Positions 1-8,989 are shown, numbered from the stretch's first letter. The stretch: DNA of 22,500 nt from Owenia fusiformis (GCA_903813345.2 CAIIXF020000746.1:1-22500), one strand, 5' to 3'. Translations and numbers: made by a program. Notes: generated by a model not told the origin, from the sequence alone.

Positions 1-351
1 TTTAATTTTGGTTAGGAATTATCGTTCATCTTAAAAAACTTAGAAAATCTTCACATCAAAAAGTGTATAGAGTAAATTACTTATTATATGAATCGAATCA
101 CCTTGAAATTTTTACAACTTGTACAGTTTTTTATTTCTAAAAAGGCCTGTCTCGATAGAGTAGTTAGAGACCCATGCCTCTCTATCGTTTCAAAAAATTT
201 ACCCAACGTTGCGGTCTCTGTTAATTTATGGCATCCATACTTTTTTGAAAGGTAACACTTTGAGGCTCAATTTTCTGCCAGATGCCCTTGCAAACTCTCA
301 TTGGTTGCTCTGTATTGTAGCATTCCGTTACCATGGTTACGCATCTATAGG
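1..351. other. AT-rich unannotated flank
   Basis: I see no gene here. The open frame at 209-406 has no family resemblance and lies in AT-rich, repeat-like DNA. A short hairpin (CGATAGAG paired with CTCTATCG, about 154-188) is the only structure noticed. The bases just before 352 (GTTACCATGGTTAC) form an imperfect palindrome of unknown meaning. Confidence 0.5.
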
Positions 352-647
352 CATCTTACCTTGGAATCTTAAATCATTTGTAGCTTTGTCATTATTTTGT
401 CTATAGATATGATATTGGTTTAAAATTAAACCTAAATAAATTTCTCATATAATTAAAATATTCAATTATGCAAATTAGCTCATTTGCATAAATTGTGACG
501 TCATAAGTCTATTTTTTGGTTCAGAATTTTCAAGTATAGCAATGTATCTTTAAGAACTGAAGCCGTATGGTAGAATTTCTTCAATGACTTTTATTCTATG
601 AGCAGAAGGTTTAAGCAACATAAAAGTGAAAACACAGTCGAAATGTT

Positions 648-700
648 GAGGCATGCGCAGACCTCTATTTAGTGATATTTTCATTTCAAATATGGCGGCC
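648..700 (+). promoter_or_regulatory. Promoter-like NRF-1/YY1 motif cluster
   Basis: GCATGCGCAG (about 651-660) matches the NRF-1 core. AATATGGCGGC (about 690-700) fits the YY1 consensus AANATGGCGGC, with the ATG as a possible start codon. This arrangement is typical of TATA-less housekeeping promoters with short 5' UTRs. Further NRF-1-like sites occur at about 1139, 1188 and 1451, and CCAAT/TATAAAT motifs near 1165-1178. Motif matches alone do not show activity. Confidence 0.35.
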
Positions 701-766
701 AATCCGATGTCTGACGACCCTTACAAAGAATCTAGGCAGTTTGCATTTTTACCTCCTGTGAAATAA
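692..766 (+). CDS. Possible first coding exon (24-codon frame, unidentified)
   Basis: An ATG inside a YY1-type motif (ATGGCGGCC) opens a 24-codon frame that ends at TAA 764-766. The start MAANPMSDDPY has the look of an ordinary acetylated N-terminus, and the composition is less AT-biased than the surroundings. A weak GT donor at about 759 (CCT/GTGAAAT) would let the frame continue into a downstream exon, but I could not find one. I do not recognise the peptide. It sits in the 870-bp block absent from the right copy of repeat R. It could be a true first exon, a retroposed fragment or chance. Confidence 0.22.
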   Translation: MAANPMSDDPYKESRQFAFLPPVK

Positions 767-1569
767 CAAGTGGAATTTAGTAGTTGTTTTGTGTTTTATT
801 ATCATTCTGCATCGTAATTCTATGTGATGTGGTGTTGAAATGTCAGCAGAAATGCATATCCATACGATAATCGAGTGAATCAGATAACGGATTTTTCGAA
901 AACCCGTCTCGTGCTAAGCGTGTAAAAACTTGTATTAACATGCTCAAAAGTGCCAATGTGCACATCAATGTCAAGCTAAATCAATGTTGTGTCTAAAACA
1001 GGTACCTGATCTACTCAAAACAGCTTGTCATACACGTATACACGCTTAGCAAACACGGAATGACACGGAATTGGAATTTCGTTCGAGAGCTAGTAATGTT
1101 TGCTCCGTCTTCGTCATAATTGTTCAACAGACTTCACGCATGCGCAGGAGAAAAACCATCAACCAATAAGGTTTATAAATCAATTTTGCGCATGGGTAAA
1201 CGGTAAAGAAATTCGTATTTATAAACGAACCAGTTTGAGATAACCCGATATCAGTCGGAGAAATCTGACGATCTACGAAACTCACTTCAAAAAATCAAAT
1301 GCGGACTGACGGCGTATTCTACTATGTTTGGATCTAAGATTTTCAGTATAGATAAAGTCTTTTATGATCTTTCGAATGAGGTAAGTCTCTAGTTCGAAAG
1401 ACAATCGTATCAACTTGAACAAAAGTTGAGTTTTGACGAAAAATTTTAACATGCGCAGAAGTCCCATTTTCGTTGTACCATATTGACTGAACAGATTCAA
1501 AATTGGATCAGAACTAACAAAGTTATTAAGCTTTCTGGGCAGCTACCATGAACGTTATCATTGAACAAT

Positions 1570-2340
1570 TAGGGAGTTTAAGATTAGCGTAAATAACCCA
1601 TTTACCTATACCTATACGTAGTTTGTTATTACACTAAGCGGTATTTTACCTAAGTTACAGGGTTTACGATACGTAATTACCTATAAAAGGCCGGAGATAG
1701 GTAATTCGAAAACGTATGTTTTTATCCAACAAATTATGTCATTTCTAGATCAAATATCATCCATTAAACTTTAAAATAGTAACAACAAACATTTCTCATT
1801 CGATCTGCATAGAAATTAAGTGGTCGAACACATTCATCGATGCGATAAACGATGCCATGTGATGATGCATGAAATTGTTGAATTTACACATTCTTCATAA
1901 GTTTTGCTTATTGTAAAGGTATGAAATCAGCCATTTTCTCGTGGTTTGAATTGTTTAACTTTACTTTTTGGTCACTCTCATTGCTGGATCATGCTAGAAA
2001 TTTAACATTTCGACTTAAGTCACTGTCCCATTAGCGGGCCCACAAGTAACACCCCCTCCCAATACAGCAGCTACACCACACTCTCTCTGGAGTATATAAC
2101 ATTCTTGGAGGTGACATGTACTGGTATGTACCATATAAGCCATCGCATGGTTTTCATTCTATAATTAGGATGTCATTTTTATCATAAATTGTAGCATACG
2201 GTTTCGTAGCTTTTTACTTTAATCTTAAACTCATTTTGCAATACGCAATAGAGAGGTTTCGCAAAACGGGTTAGCTAAAACGTATCCGCATCCGTATCTC
2301 GTTACGTTTACGGAAACGTATTTCGATAATTTTCGTTTCG
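1570..2340 (+). repeat. Inverted-repeat end X, left arm
   Basis: TAGGGAG plus TTAAGATTAGCGTAAA (1570-1592) recur inverted at about 13142-13165. GAGAGGTTTCGCAAAACG (2251-2268) recurs inverted at 13067-13084. Short TACGTA/CGTATCCG-type words follow in both arms. The left arm holds about 600 bp (about 1690-2240) between these two blocks that the right arm lacks. X begins exactly where repeat R stops, and its partner ends exactly where the second R starts. It looks like the degraded end of an old DNA transposon of about 11.6 kb that now contains the Polinton. No transposase is visible. Confidence 0.55.
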
Positions 2341-3540
2341 CAGTTCGTTTTTTGAAGTACGTAATTATAAACGCATCTTAATTCGTGTTTAATAGTAGCG
2401 AAAACTAGGGTCAAATAAAATAATTCATCTGCACTAGGATTCAATACACCATTGAGAGTGTCAGCTTTCAGAATCACAACTCCATAATTATTATTGGTGA
2501 ATGTAAAAATGCATATTAACCCTTTCATCCCCAAGGGGTCATTCATGATTTATTTCATGAATCCAATTTCAAAATGAAGAATATCCCTTAGGCCAGAAAA
2601 GATAATTTCTATGTTTACAATGACCAATTGTTTGTCAAACTATACTTTGGGGAATATTTAAGGGTTTGAACTCAGATAGGCTGAAATAGTGGTCATTAAG
2701 TGAAGGGCAGTGATTGCATTATGCTAGAAAATGCGTAAACATTTCTGTTTTCGGTAGAAATGATAATATTTGATATTTGAAATTAGTGTGTACATTTGCG
2801 TTTACTTATTTTTTCCCGAGAATATCAAGAATGCAGCAAGTGCGTTTTGACTTAACATGAAAGCATGCACGCTTGACGTAACATCATCATATCTCTTTTG
2901 ACCTCATTATCTTTTTAAGTATGGCCTTATAAGTATACTTATCAATGCTATAATTAGTTCCGAAGGAGCACACGCAATCTAAACAAATGGTATAAGTGAT
3001 TTATTATGTCATATCAAGCTTGAGTGAAACCAATCCAGCCAAATATTTGACCTCTATTGCAACACCTATTTACTCATAGCATCTTTTTATTTCACTCAAA
3101 AGTAGAGTTCCATCTTAAGCATATGCATTATGTATATTATGGAGTGATTCCGATAAATAGTTTCTTAGACATAACAAACCATATAGGCATTCGTAGCCTT
3201 GCCCTAGTCGGTCTCTTACTTATCTTGATTTCTATCCTATTGTGAAAGATATGACCGTCTAAAATCACTTGCCAAACTGCAAATCGACCTTTAATTTCAT
3301 GTTTTTGCAGCTCCTTTTGTATGAAAAATCAACAAAAAATATATTATGTAAAAAGATAAATTAGCATTGTTTTTCTTGGATTCATCGAACAACAGGAGAC
3401 CCCCTCATCAGAGAACGACGCAAAGCTGACGCGAATCATACCAGTTGAATATCTCACACAAGAGATTGCATTATATATGAATACATGTAGGTACCAAACC
3501 TATAACATACTAATAAATGTGTACAAACATATTATTATAC
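2341..3540. other. AT-rich stretch with no recognised feature
   Basis: The frames here are short (up to 91 codons) and contain no recognised motif. No RNA gene, satellite or clear transposon end was found on either strand. Confidence 0.5.
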
Positions 3541-4600
3541 CCTCTGATTCTACCCTGAATATACCAACCAACTGATATACCAACAACACAATACCCTAAA
3601 CCGGCCATTTATATCTTAACCAAATAATACACCACAACCCGATCGGACACAACCCGTAACACAACATGCATGACATATATAACCTATTACAACCAAACAC
3701 AACCTAGGTCACCAATCATACAACAGTACAATATAACATAGCCCAGTGACAACATACACAAAACGCAACAGAGCATAACTCAGCACCAAAGTCAGCATAG
3801 CGCAACCTGCCTTTCAACCACCAAAACACAACCAACTGTCAAATTAACACAATATGTCACAACCCAATGATAAAACAAAAAAGGTAAACACAACCAATTG
3901 TTGAACTAACTCAACGCAATTGTGCACAACCCAACACTAAACAATTAAAACACAATCGGGCACAACCAATAAAACACAACTATATTAACAATCACAATAA
4001 CACAACGAACTGTGAACTTATATATCACCACACAATTTGGCACAACCCAATGATAAACCAACAAAAGCAAACACAACCCATTGTTCAAGTAACACAACAC
4101 AATTTTCCAAAACTCAAAACCAAACAATCAAAACAAAATCAGGCACAAGCAATAAAACACAATCAAAATGTAATACCAATATACACAACTAACTTACTCC
4201 GAATGGAGGCAACGCCAATCACACAACACAATCAGACAAAACCAGATACCTTGCCCGACTAGGTACAACCAGCTACCCAACCAACATAACATATTCACAA
4301 GAGAACACAACCCATCATAAAATAAACATAATACAATGGGGCACAACCCGATACTAAATCACCAGACTAACCACCATGAAAGGACAACCGACTCTCAAAC
4401 TGACACAACACAATTCGGCAATATCTACCAATAATCAATCAATCAAAACACAATCAGGCACAACCAATAAACCACAACGAAACGTTGATACCGATATACT
4501 CAACTAACATATTCCAACTGGAGACAACCGCAAAACACAATCGGGAACAACCCGATATCTACCTGAATTACAAGCACCCCCCCCTTCCTATCATCACAAG
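3541..4600 (+). repeat. A+C-rich degenerate tandem array
   Basis: For about 1 kb the plus strand is almost only A, C and T with very little G, built from recurring CACAACCCAATGATAAA and AATCAGGCACAA-like words. The blocks at about 3860-3990 and 4041-4175 align with each other (offset about 180). The blocks at about 4125-4215 and 4440-4530 also align (offset about 315, near 80% by eye). The unit is therefore a decayed minisatellite with uneven spacing. The open frames inside (3945-4127 minus, 4050-4262 plus, 4485-4679 plus) follow from the composition and are not gene candidates. Confidence 0.65.
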
Positions 4601-5196
4601 GCTGCTGATGAAGAACATATCATGGACAACCACCCAAAGGTTAGATGCATATGGGGCCCCTACCATGACTTATATATAAGGGAGAAGGCCCGTTTTAGGA
4701 TCGGGATATCAGGCTTTTCTTTAAAAAAAATTAAAACAGGAAATGACACGCCATTATCATCATCCTATGATCAATTAAATATACCTGTCACATAATCACT
4801 GACGGTGGTTCGGAGAAGCTTTGGCACTAAACTTTAGGGCACTTGTCTCCCTGGTCCCCCAAACATAGCCGCTTACTATTTAACACAGATCGCATGAGTT
4901 GATGCGTGTTCAAGTCAAACTAGGGGAAGAAGCTCCCCTGGCTAGAATTAATGTTATGATCATCCTGAGCACTTTTCGGGAGTTCTTTTAGCCAAAATTG
5001 TCAAAAAGCTCCCCCTTGGCAAAAGCTGGATGCGGGACGCCACCTTTAGACCTAATATCACATTCATAGTCGAGGTCAGGACCAAGCTGCCATACTCAAA
5101 CAAGTCCAAAACCCTGCTCTGTATGAATTTAGAGCGTGACTTGGGGCGCAAAATATAAATTCAGATGGCCTAGTTGCTAACCACTGGTTTGATGTC
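4601..5196. other. No recognised feature
   Basis: The sequence is of mixed composition with short overlapping frames (4960-5151 and 5076-5402, minus) that show no family resemblance. A GTTCAAGTC word near 4910 was considered as a tRNA-type B box but has no matching A box. Confidence 0.4.
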
Positions 5197-5338
5197 ATGC
5201 CTGTGTCACATTTGCTCCGATCCATCGGCCGGCGCCTGGCGGATTGAGTGCTTTGCTCAATAATGTATTCAATTTTGAACAAAATACTCAATCGGCCGGG
5301 CGCCGTAGTGAAAATCGGAGCAAATGTGACCAAGGCAT
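5197..5338. mobile_element. Hairpin MITE, about 142 bp
   Basis: The two halves are inverted copies. GTCACATTTGCTCCGAT (about 5205-5221) pairs with ATCGGAGCAAATGTGAC (about 5314-5330), the outer ends ATGCCT and AGGCAT also pair, and GGCCG/GATTGAGT blocks pair inside. This gives a near full-length foldback with a short AT-rich loop, the usual form of a small miniature inverted-repeat element. No clear target duplication was seen and it encodes nothing. Confidence 0.6.
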
Positions 5339-5369
5339 AAGAAATTGACTTCGGTATAACTATTGATCC

Positions 5370-5375
5370 TAGAAG
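5370..5375. repeat. 6-bp target site duplication, left
   Basis: TAGAAG immediately precedes the left Polinton terminus and recurs exactly at 12406-12411, just after the right terminus. Polinton/Maverick elements are known for 6-bp target duplications. Confidence 0.85.
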
Positions 5376-5931
5376 AGTAGTGGATAAGGAATCAGACTGC
5401 AATATGACCGATAGATGGCGCTGCCAAAGTCACCGTGGTAGTAAAAAGTGACGTAAAATGACGTAATACTTGACCTTGGGCACGGATTAGGGTGACTAAT
5501 AGGGGATTATGACGTCACTTCTACTACCACCTTAGACCCATTACATCATAAGTAAACACGGGGTAGCGTAATTTAATTGAATCTCCGCCGAGATAAGTGG
5601 ATGGCCTAGGATAAGAGTGGTATTAGTAAATTACTACCACACTGTATAATGTGGTACTAGCAGGCTGAGCTACCCCGCTAAGTAAATTGTCTAAGAGATT
5701 ATTTAAACGTTGTGTGTGTGTTGGTCAAATCTTAATGAATGGCATCATTTACCAAAACCAATAAACCATACCCGCATAAATACAAAGATTTAAGCGTACG
5801 TGTAAACTCAACTCGCTTTGTTTTGGTACCTGTTCGAAAACGTCTGGCCTTGAAATAAAAATCAATAATTCTGGTACCACACTGATATATTCAAATGATG
5901 GTCAAAAATAAAGCGTCCCTTAATAAAAAGG
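5376..5931 (+). repeat. Polinton terminal inverted repeat, left
   Basis: Position p here pairs with 17781 minus p on the right side with no indels. I found no mismatch from 5376 to about 5873, then isolated mismatches (5874, 5903, 5914) before similarity ends near 5931. The repeat contains three ATF/CREB-type sites (5449-5456, 5459-5466, 5510-5517) and a palindrome around 5632-5659 (TACCACA/TGTGGTA). Confidence 0.9.
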
Positions 5932-6046
5932 ATAATCTGTATATTGGTCAGTTCAATATAATTCACTTGTCTGGCTTGGACGTTTGGATATAAACATCGA
6001 AATAGGAAAAGAAAAATTGAGAAGGCAAAATTACATATTTGATATA
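5932..6046 (+). promoter_or_regulatory. Leader of the plus-strand Polinton gene
   Basis: This 115-bp AT-rich stretch separates the inner end of the left terminal repeat from the first ATG of the plus-strand frame. It has no strong TATA box (ATATAATT at about 5957 is the nearest). Transcription probably starts here or inside the terminal repeat, where the CRE-like sites lie. Confidence 0.3.
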
Positions 6047-6814
6047 ATGGCGAATCGACAGAAAAATATACCATTCAAAAAACGCAGGCTAAACTGTTGC
6101 AGAGAGTTAAAGCTTGATATCCCCCCTCATCCCATGACGCTAGATGGGGTGGTTCATTTTCATCTGACTTTGGAAGATGCCGCCCGTCCCTCTGGATGTA
6201 TTGTCAATCCGATTCAACCAGATTGGCCACAAATGCTCAAGATTTCGGACGGGTTCAGCTTGCGCGAAATATTCATATACATGAAGGGGGACCACGTCGT
6301 TTTACGAACATTTCAACTTAAACTTATCGTTGTAAACAAGGAGAAGCGAGTAGGATGCGTACCTACCAGTTCGCAGTTTGCTCGACTACCTCGACAGGAG
6401 TTTGACTACATGATAACCTGCTGCACAGAAAGAGGAATTCGGGAGTATATGCTGCGTACCATTCGAAATGATTTGCCAGTTCAAAATCAGACATTGGATA
6501 TTCCTTTGAATGAACTGCAACACTTAGGACTAGGATACGAGTTCAAAGTGCATTCGAAAGAAGACCTTTTTGAAGTGAGATCGACCCACCACAACCGAGT
6601 AAAGCAAAAATATACCCAACGCTGGTCAGTGTATGTCAATTTTGAGGAGATGGAGGATATTTTGGAGAACATTCACAGGCTCATTCCCCCCTTAGCTGTA
6701 AAGGACATGAATTGCTTAGCCACGTTACACGATGATCATATGAACCAGGATGGTATGTGGGCTTGTCACGTGTGTCAATATCTCTCTCCAGTGGATGACC
6801 TGGTAGACATTTAG
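6047..6814 (+). CDS. Polinton orphan protein, 255 aa
   Basis: The frame is open from 5984 (276 codons), but that first codon is TTG. The first ATG is at 6047 (ATAATGG context), giving 255 residues. The protein starts with a basic stretch (KKRRLNCCREL), followed by a mixed alpha/beta-like body with regularly spaced hydrophobic segments and an acidic helix EEMEDILENI. Near the C-terminus is a CHVC pair preceded by one Cys and several His residues, a possible zinc-binding site. There is no signal peptide or membrane segment. It converges on the ATPase gene and ends 425 bp from it. I do not recognise the family. A Polinton structural or accessory protein is plausible by context only. Undisturbed coding over 765 bp in a young element argues it is functional. 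Confidence 0.75.
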   Translation: MANRQKNIPFKKRRLNCCRELKLDIPPHPMTLDGVVHFHLTLEDAARPSGCIVNPIQPDWPQMLKISDGFSLREIFIYMKGDHVVLRTFQLKLIVVNKEKRVGCVPTSSQFARLPRQEFDYMITCCTERGIREYMLRTIRNDLPVQNQTLDIPLNELQHLGLGYEFKVHSKEDLFEVRSTHHNRVKQKYTQRWSVYVNFEEMEDILENIHRLIPPLAVKDMNCLATLHDDHMNQDGMWACHVCQYLSPVDDLVDI

Positions 6815-7239
6815 AGGTCGACTTAGGGAACATACCGTACAAATTCGTGGACATTACACTAAACGTAGACAAAATCAGTATACTAAGAAAGATGTTTTCT
6901 CCTATTCAACTTATTTTTTTTATTTTTTTTATTTATACTTTATTCATGTTTGTTTTATCATGCTATCCAGTTTATATTAATTTTGTATCATAATGTGAAA
7001 CATATCATACAATATACAGTTGTACAGAAATTGATTTACAATATATAATTGATAATTATGCAGCTCAAAATCTTAGTATGTTTATGTTTTACCTAAGTTC
7101 AAATGTCTCGGTCGTATTCAAAGCATATATTAGGAATTGTGAAATCGTGATTAAAGCCTATTAATAGTATCTGTGTACATTGGTCAACATTTAAATAAGA
7201 TGTTTATACAGTTCAAAATAGTTTCACTGGAATCTTTTA
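6815..7239. other. Convergent 3' untranslated region between Polinton genes
   Basis: This AT-rich stretch lies between the stop codons of the two convergent genes. ATTAAA at about 7150 could serve as the polyadenylation signal of the plus-strand gene. Several TTTATT words near 6917-6952 (AATAAA on the minus strand) could serve the ATPase gene, so the two transcripts may overlap at their 3' ends. No coding potential is seen. Confidence 0.4.
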
Positions 7240-8913
7240 TCATTCAGAGTCCACTTCAGTATTATTATCACTATCGCTATTAGAATCCGTGTCACAGTCG
7301 CTGTTGTTGTTAGGCTCACTGGAATCATCTCCCATCATTTCGTCATAGTCTCTCAGTAAATGGTACAAGAGTTCTTTGCGCATGCGCACAGAAACTGGAA
7401 TAGCTTCATCCATACTATATCCTTCATCTAGGAGACGCTCGATCGTGTTTTTCACTTTAAGAAATATAGGATCCCTAAATAATTGCAACGCGAAATTGAT
7501 GCGATTGACGAATGCCTTTCTCAACATTTTACGCATCATTGCCACTAAATCGTCGTGGGCTGAACGCTCGGCTTCTTCTCTAGTGCCCCCCTCGGCCAAG
7601 TAGCGTGTCACTTCTTTCTTGTACCTGGGCTGTAACTCCTCTACGATAGGATTCATTATTTCCTTCCAAATATGGGAAGGCTTCGAGTTGCCATGGTCAT
7701 AGTTCGCACCATTAGTAAGTTTCCTTCTTTTCAAGGGAAAGTATAATTTATTGCTTCTATCGTCATCGTCGTCGTCGTCGTCGTCGTCATCGTCCTCCTT
7801 CTCATCCTCCTGGTCGCTACCGTTCTTTCTATCATTATCATCATCATGGCCTCGACCAACCTGCTGTAAAGTTCTAATCGAGCCCGTCGACCCAGAAATA
7901 CGATCCGCCAATGTTTTTCTTTTCATAGGAATGACCACTCCCTTTTCTTTCCCAGAATCATGTCGCGATATCGGTACGTCGAGCTCACCAGGTGGCCTCA
8001 ATCCGGCATTCGGGTCTGCGTCTTTGAGCATTCTTCGCCGTAGTGGCCTGGTGACGTCTCTGCCACCACCCGTCTGCTCCACCGATTCTGGAATTGACGA
8101 CGTTTCGTCGTCCGGTATGGCTGGGTTAGGTTTCAACATGTCCCTCTCCGATGTGGTAGGCTTCAAATCGACTAATAAATGGCCGTATGGCTTCTTAGTA
8201 GCTTCTTTAAATGTACCTAGAAAAGTCCCTGTTTGTCCCGGCATTATCTGCCTGGCCAATGTCGCGATCTGCAGTTTATCTCTGGGGTTCCGAAATAACA
8301 CCATATAATGGGTATTCAGACTGATAGTTCGGGCTTCTCTTCCGTGATGAAATATGTTTTGAAGGAGGCAAATCACGCTCAGATTTCTGTGGTGACTACC
8401 CTTGGTAAACAAGTCAGATACGGCTCTACTACTACTAAGATCAGACAGCAAATCATCCATGACTACCAGATTAGGTTCGGTGACATCTAGAAAGTCATCT
8501 TCGGCGATATCGTCGGGAATGCCTTTCACAAATTCTATGTTGGGGACTGTTTGCCTCATTTCTTCGTAGGCGGGTTGCCATTGCCCGTAGCAGTACACTA
8601 TCCTTCGCGGCGAGGGTGTCATCGTCAGGTCGATATTTTGCAATAGTTTCTTCACCCATACCGTTTTCCCACTAGATGTCGGGCCACTGACAATTAAGGT
8701 AAAGGGATGGTGGAGAAGAAGCAGAGGTGAAGACGTAGAATATTGTGTGAGCATTGTCATATTGTTGTTGTTTAATTTGTCCTTCCCGTCAATGAATGTT
8801 TGATATTTTTGTTTACTTTCTGGTGGATCTGACAAGCCGTGCACAGATTTTAAGTGTCTGAGAAAATTCCAATGTCTTTTGAATGTTTTATTGTCTATGT
8901 CGCAGGTGAACAT
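7240..8913 (-). CDS. Polinton packaging ATPase with zinc-finger-like N-terminus, 557 aa
   Basis: This is a HerA/FtsK-superfamily (A32-like) ATPase, the motor that pumps DNA into capsids in Polintons and related viruses. Walker A is GPTSSGKT (residues 77-84). Walker B is LVVMDDLL (149-156). A sensor-like strand ends in LLQN (183-186), and FRNPRDK (207-213) follows. Residues 1-26 resemble a C2H2 finger with the final Hx4H and hydrophobic spacing, but the second cysteine is replaced by Asp (C4-D-I-D7). Residues 270-400 are disordered and basic/acidic, with 12 consecutive Asp at 374-385. Residues 410-530 are helical and contain a duplicated unit (437-465 and 493-521). The usual core is about 250 residues, so over half of this protein is extra. 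The ATG at 8913 is the first in frame, with a TATA-like run 60 bp upstream. Confidence 0.88.
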   Translation of the reverse strand: MFTCDIDNKTFKRHWNFLRHLKSVHGLSDPPESKQKYQTFIDGKDKLNNNNMTMLTQYSTSSPLLLLHHPFTLIVSGPTSSGKTVWVKKLLQNIDLTMTPSPRRIVYCYGQWQPAYEEMRQTVPNIEFVKGIPDDIAEDDFLDVTEPNLVVMDDLLSDLSSSRAVSDLFTKGSHHRNLSVICLLQNIFHHGREARTISLNTHYMVLFRNPRDKLQIATLARQIMPGQTGTFLGTFKEATKKPYGHLLVDLKPTTSERDMLKPNPAIPDDETSSIPESVEQTGGGRDVTRPLRRRMLKDADPNAGLRPPGELDVPISRHDSGKEKGVVIPMKRKTLADRISGSTGSIRTLQQVGRGHDDDNDRKNGSDQEDEKEDDDDDDDDDDDDRSNKLYFPLKRRKLTNGANYDHGNSKPSHIWKEIMNPIVEELQPRYKKEVTRYLAEGGTREEAERSAHDDLVAMMRKMLRKAFVNRINFALQLFRDPIFLKVKNTIERLLDEGYSMDEAIPVSVRMRKELLYHLLRDYDEMMGDDSSEPNNNSDCDTDSNSDSDNNTEVDSE

Positions 8914-8970
8914 CTTCGTCTAGAGACATTGGCTTTCCTTAATCGAATGACGCGATGGTTATTATGCAAC

Positions 8971-8984
8971 CATATATATATATT
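8971..8984 (-). promoter_or_regulatory. TATA-like promoter of the ATPase gene
   Basis: An alternating TA run (8972-8983) lies about 60 bp upstream of the ATPase ATG on the minus strand, inside the 76-bp gap after the upstream gene. A eukaryotic gene needs its own promoter or splicing for a second frame, so this run is a reasonable TATA box. A simple AT microsatellite is the alternative. Confidence 0.35.
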
Positions 8985-8989
8985 CGAAG

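Larger units (their letters stand above)
352..1569 (+). repeat. Dispersed repeat R, left copy (interrupted)
   Basis: Bases 352-628 and about 1496-1569 align in the same order and orientation with 13166-13501 plus 14942-14967. By eye the identity is roughly 70%, from CATCTTACC at the start to the GAACAAT/GACAAT end. The two halves are contiguous in the right copy (allowing for the hAT insertion there), so 629-1495 is extra in this copy. Both copies keep an almost perfect palindrome of two octamer motifs (ATGCAAAT and ATTTGCAT, 467-490) followed by a CRE-like site (TGACGTCA, 496-503; TGATGTCA in the other copy). The divergence makes this an old repeat, much older than the Polinton insertion. 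Confidence 0.7.

Noticed and set aside
209-406. 65-codon plus-strand frame
   Set aside because: It extends into the dispersed repeat R, has no recognised motif, and the equivalent region of the other R copy does not preserve it.
3945-4679. Three frames rich in Gln/Asn/Thr or Val/Ile
   Set aside because: They are translations of the A+C-biased array and reflect composition only.
4800-4960. Possible tRNA-derived SINE
   Set aside because: Only a weak GTTCAAGTC word is present, with no A box, tail or target duplication.
5984-6046. Upstream extension of the orphan gene to 276 aa
   Set aside because: It begins with TTG; in a eukaryotic context the first ATG at 6047 is the better start.
7751-8308. 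185-aa plus-strand frame with a long serine run
   Set aside because: It is the antisense shadow of the aspartate tract and neighbouring codons of the ATPase gene.
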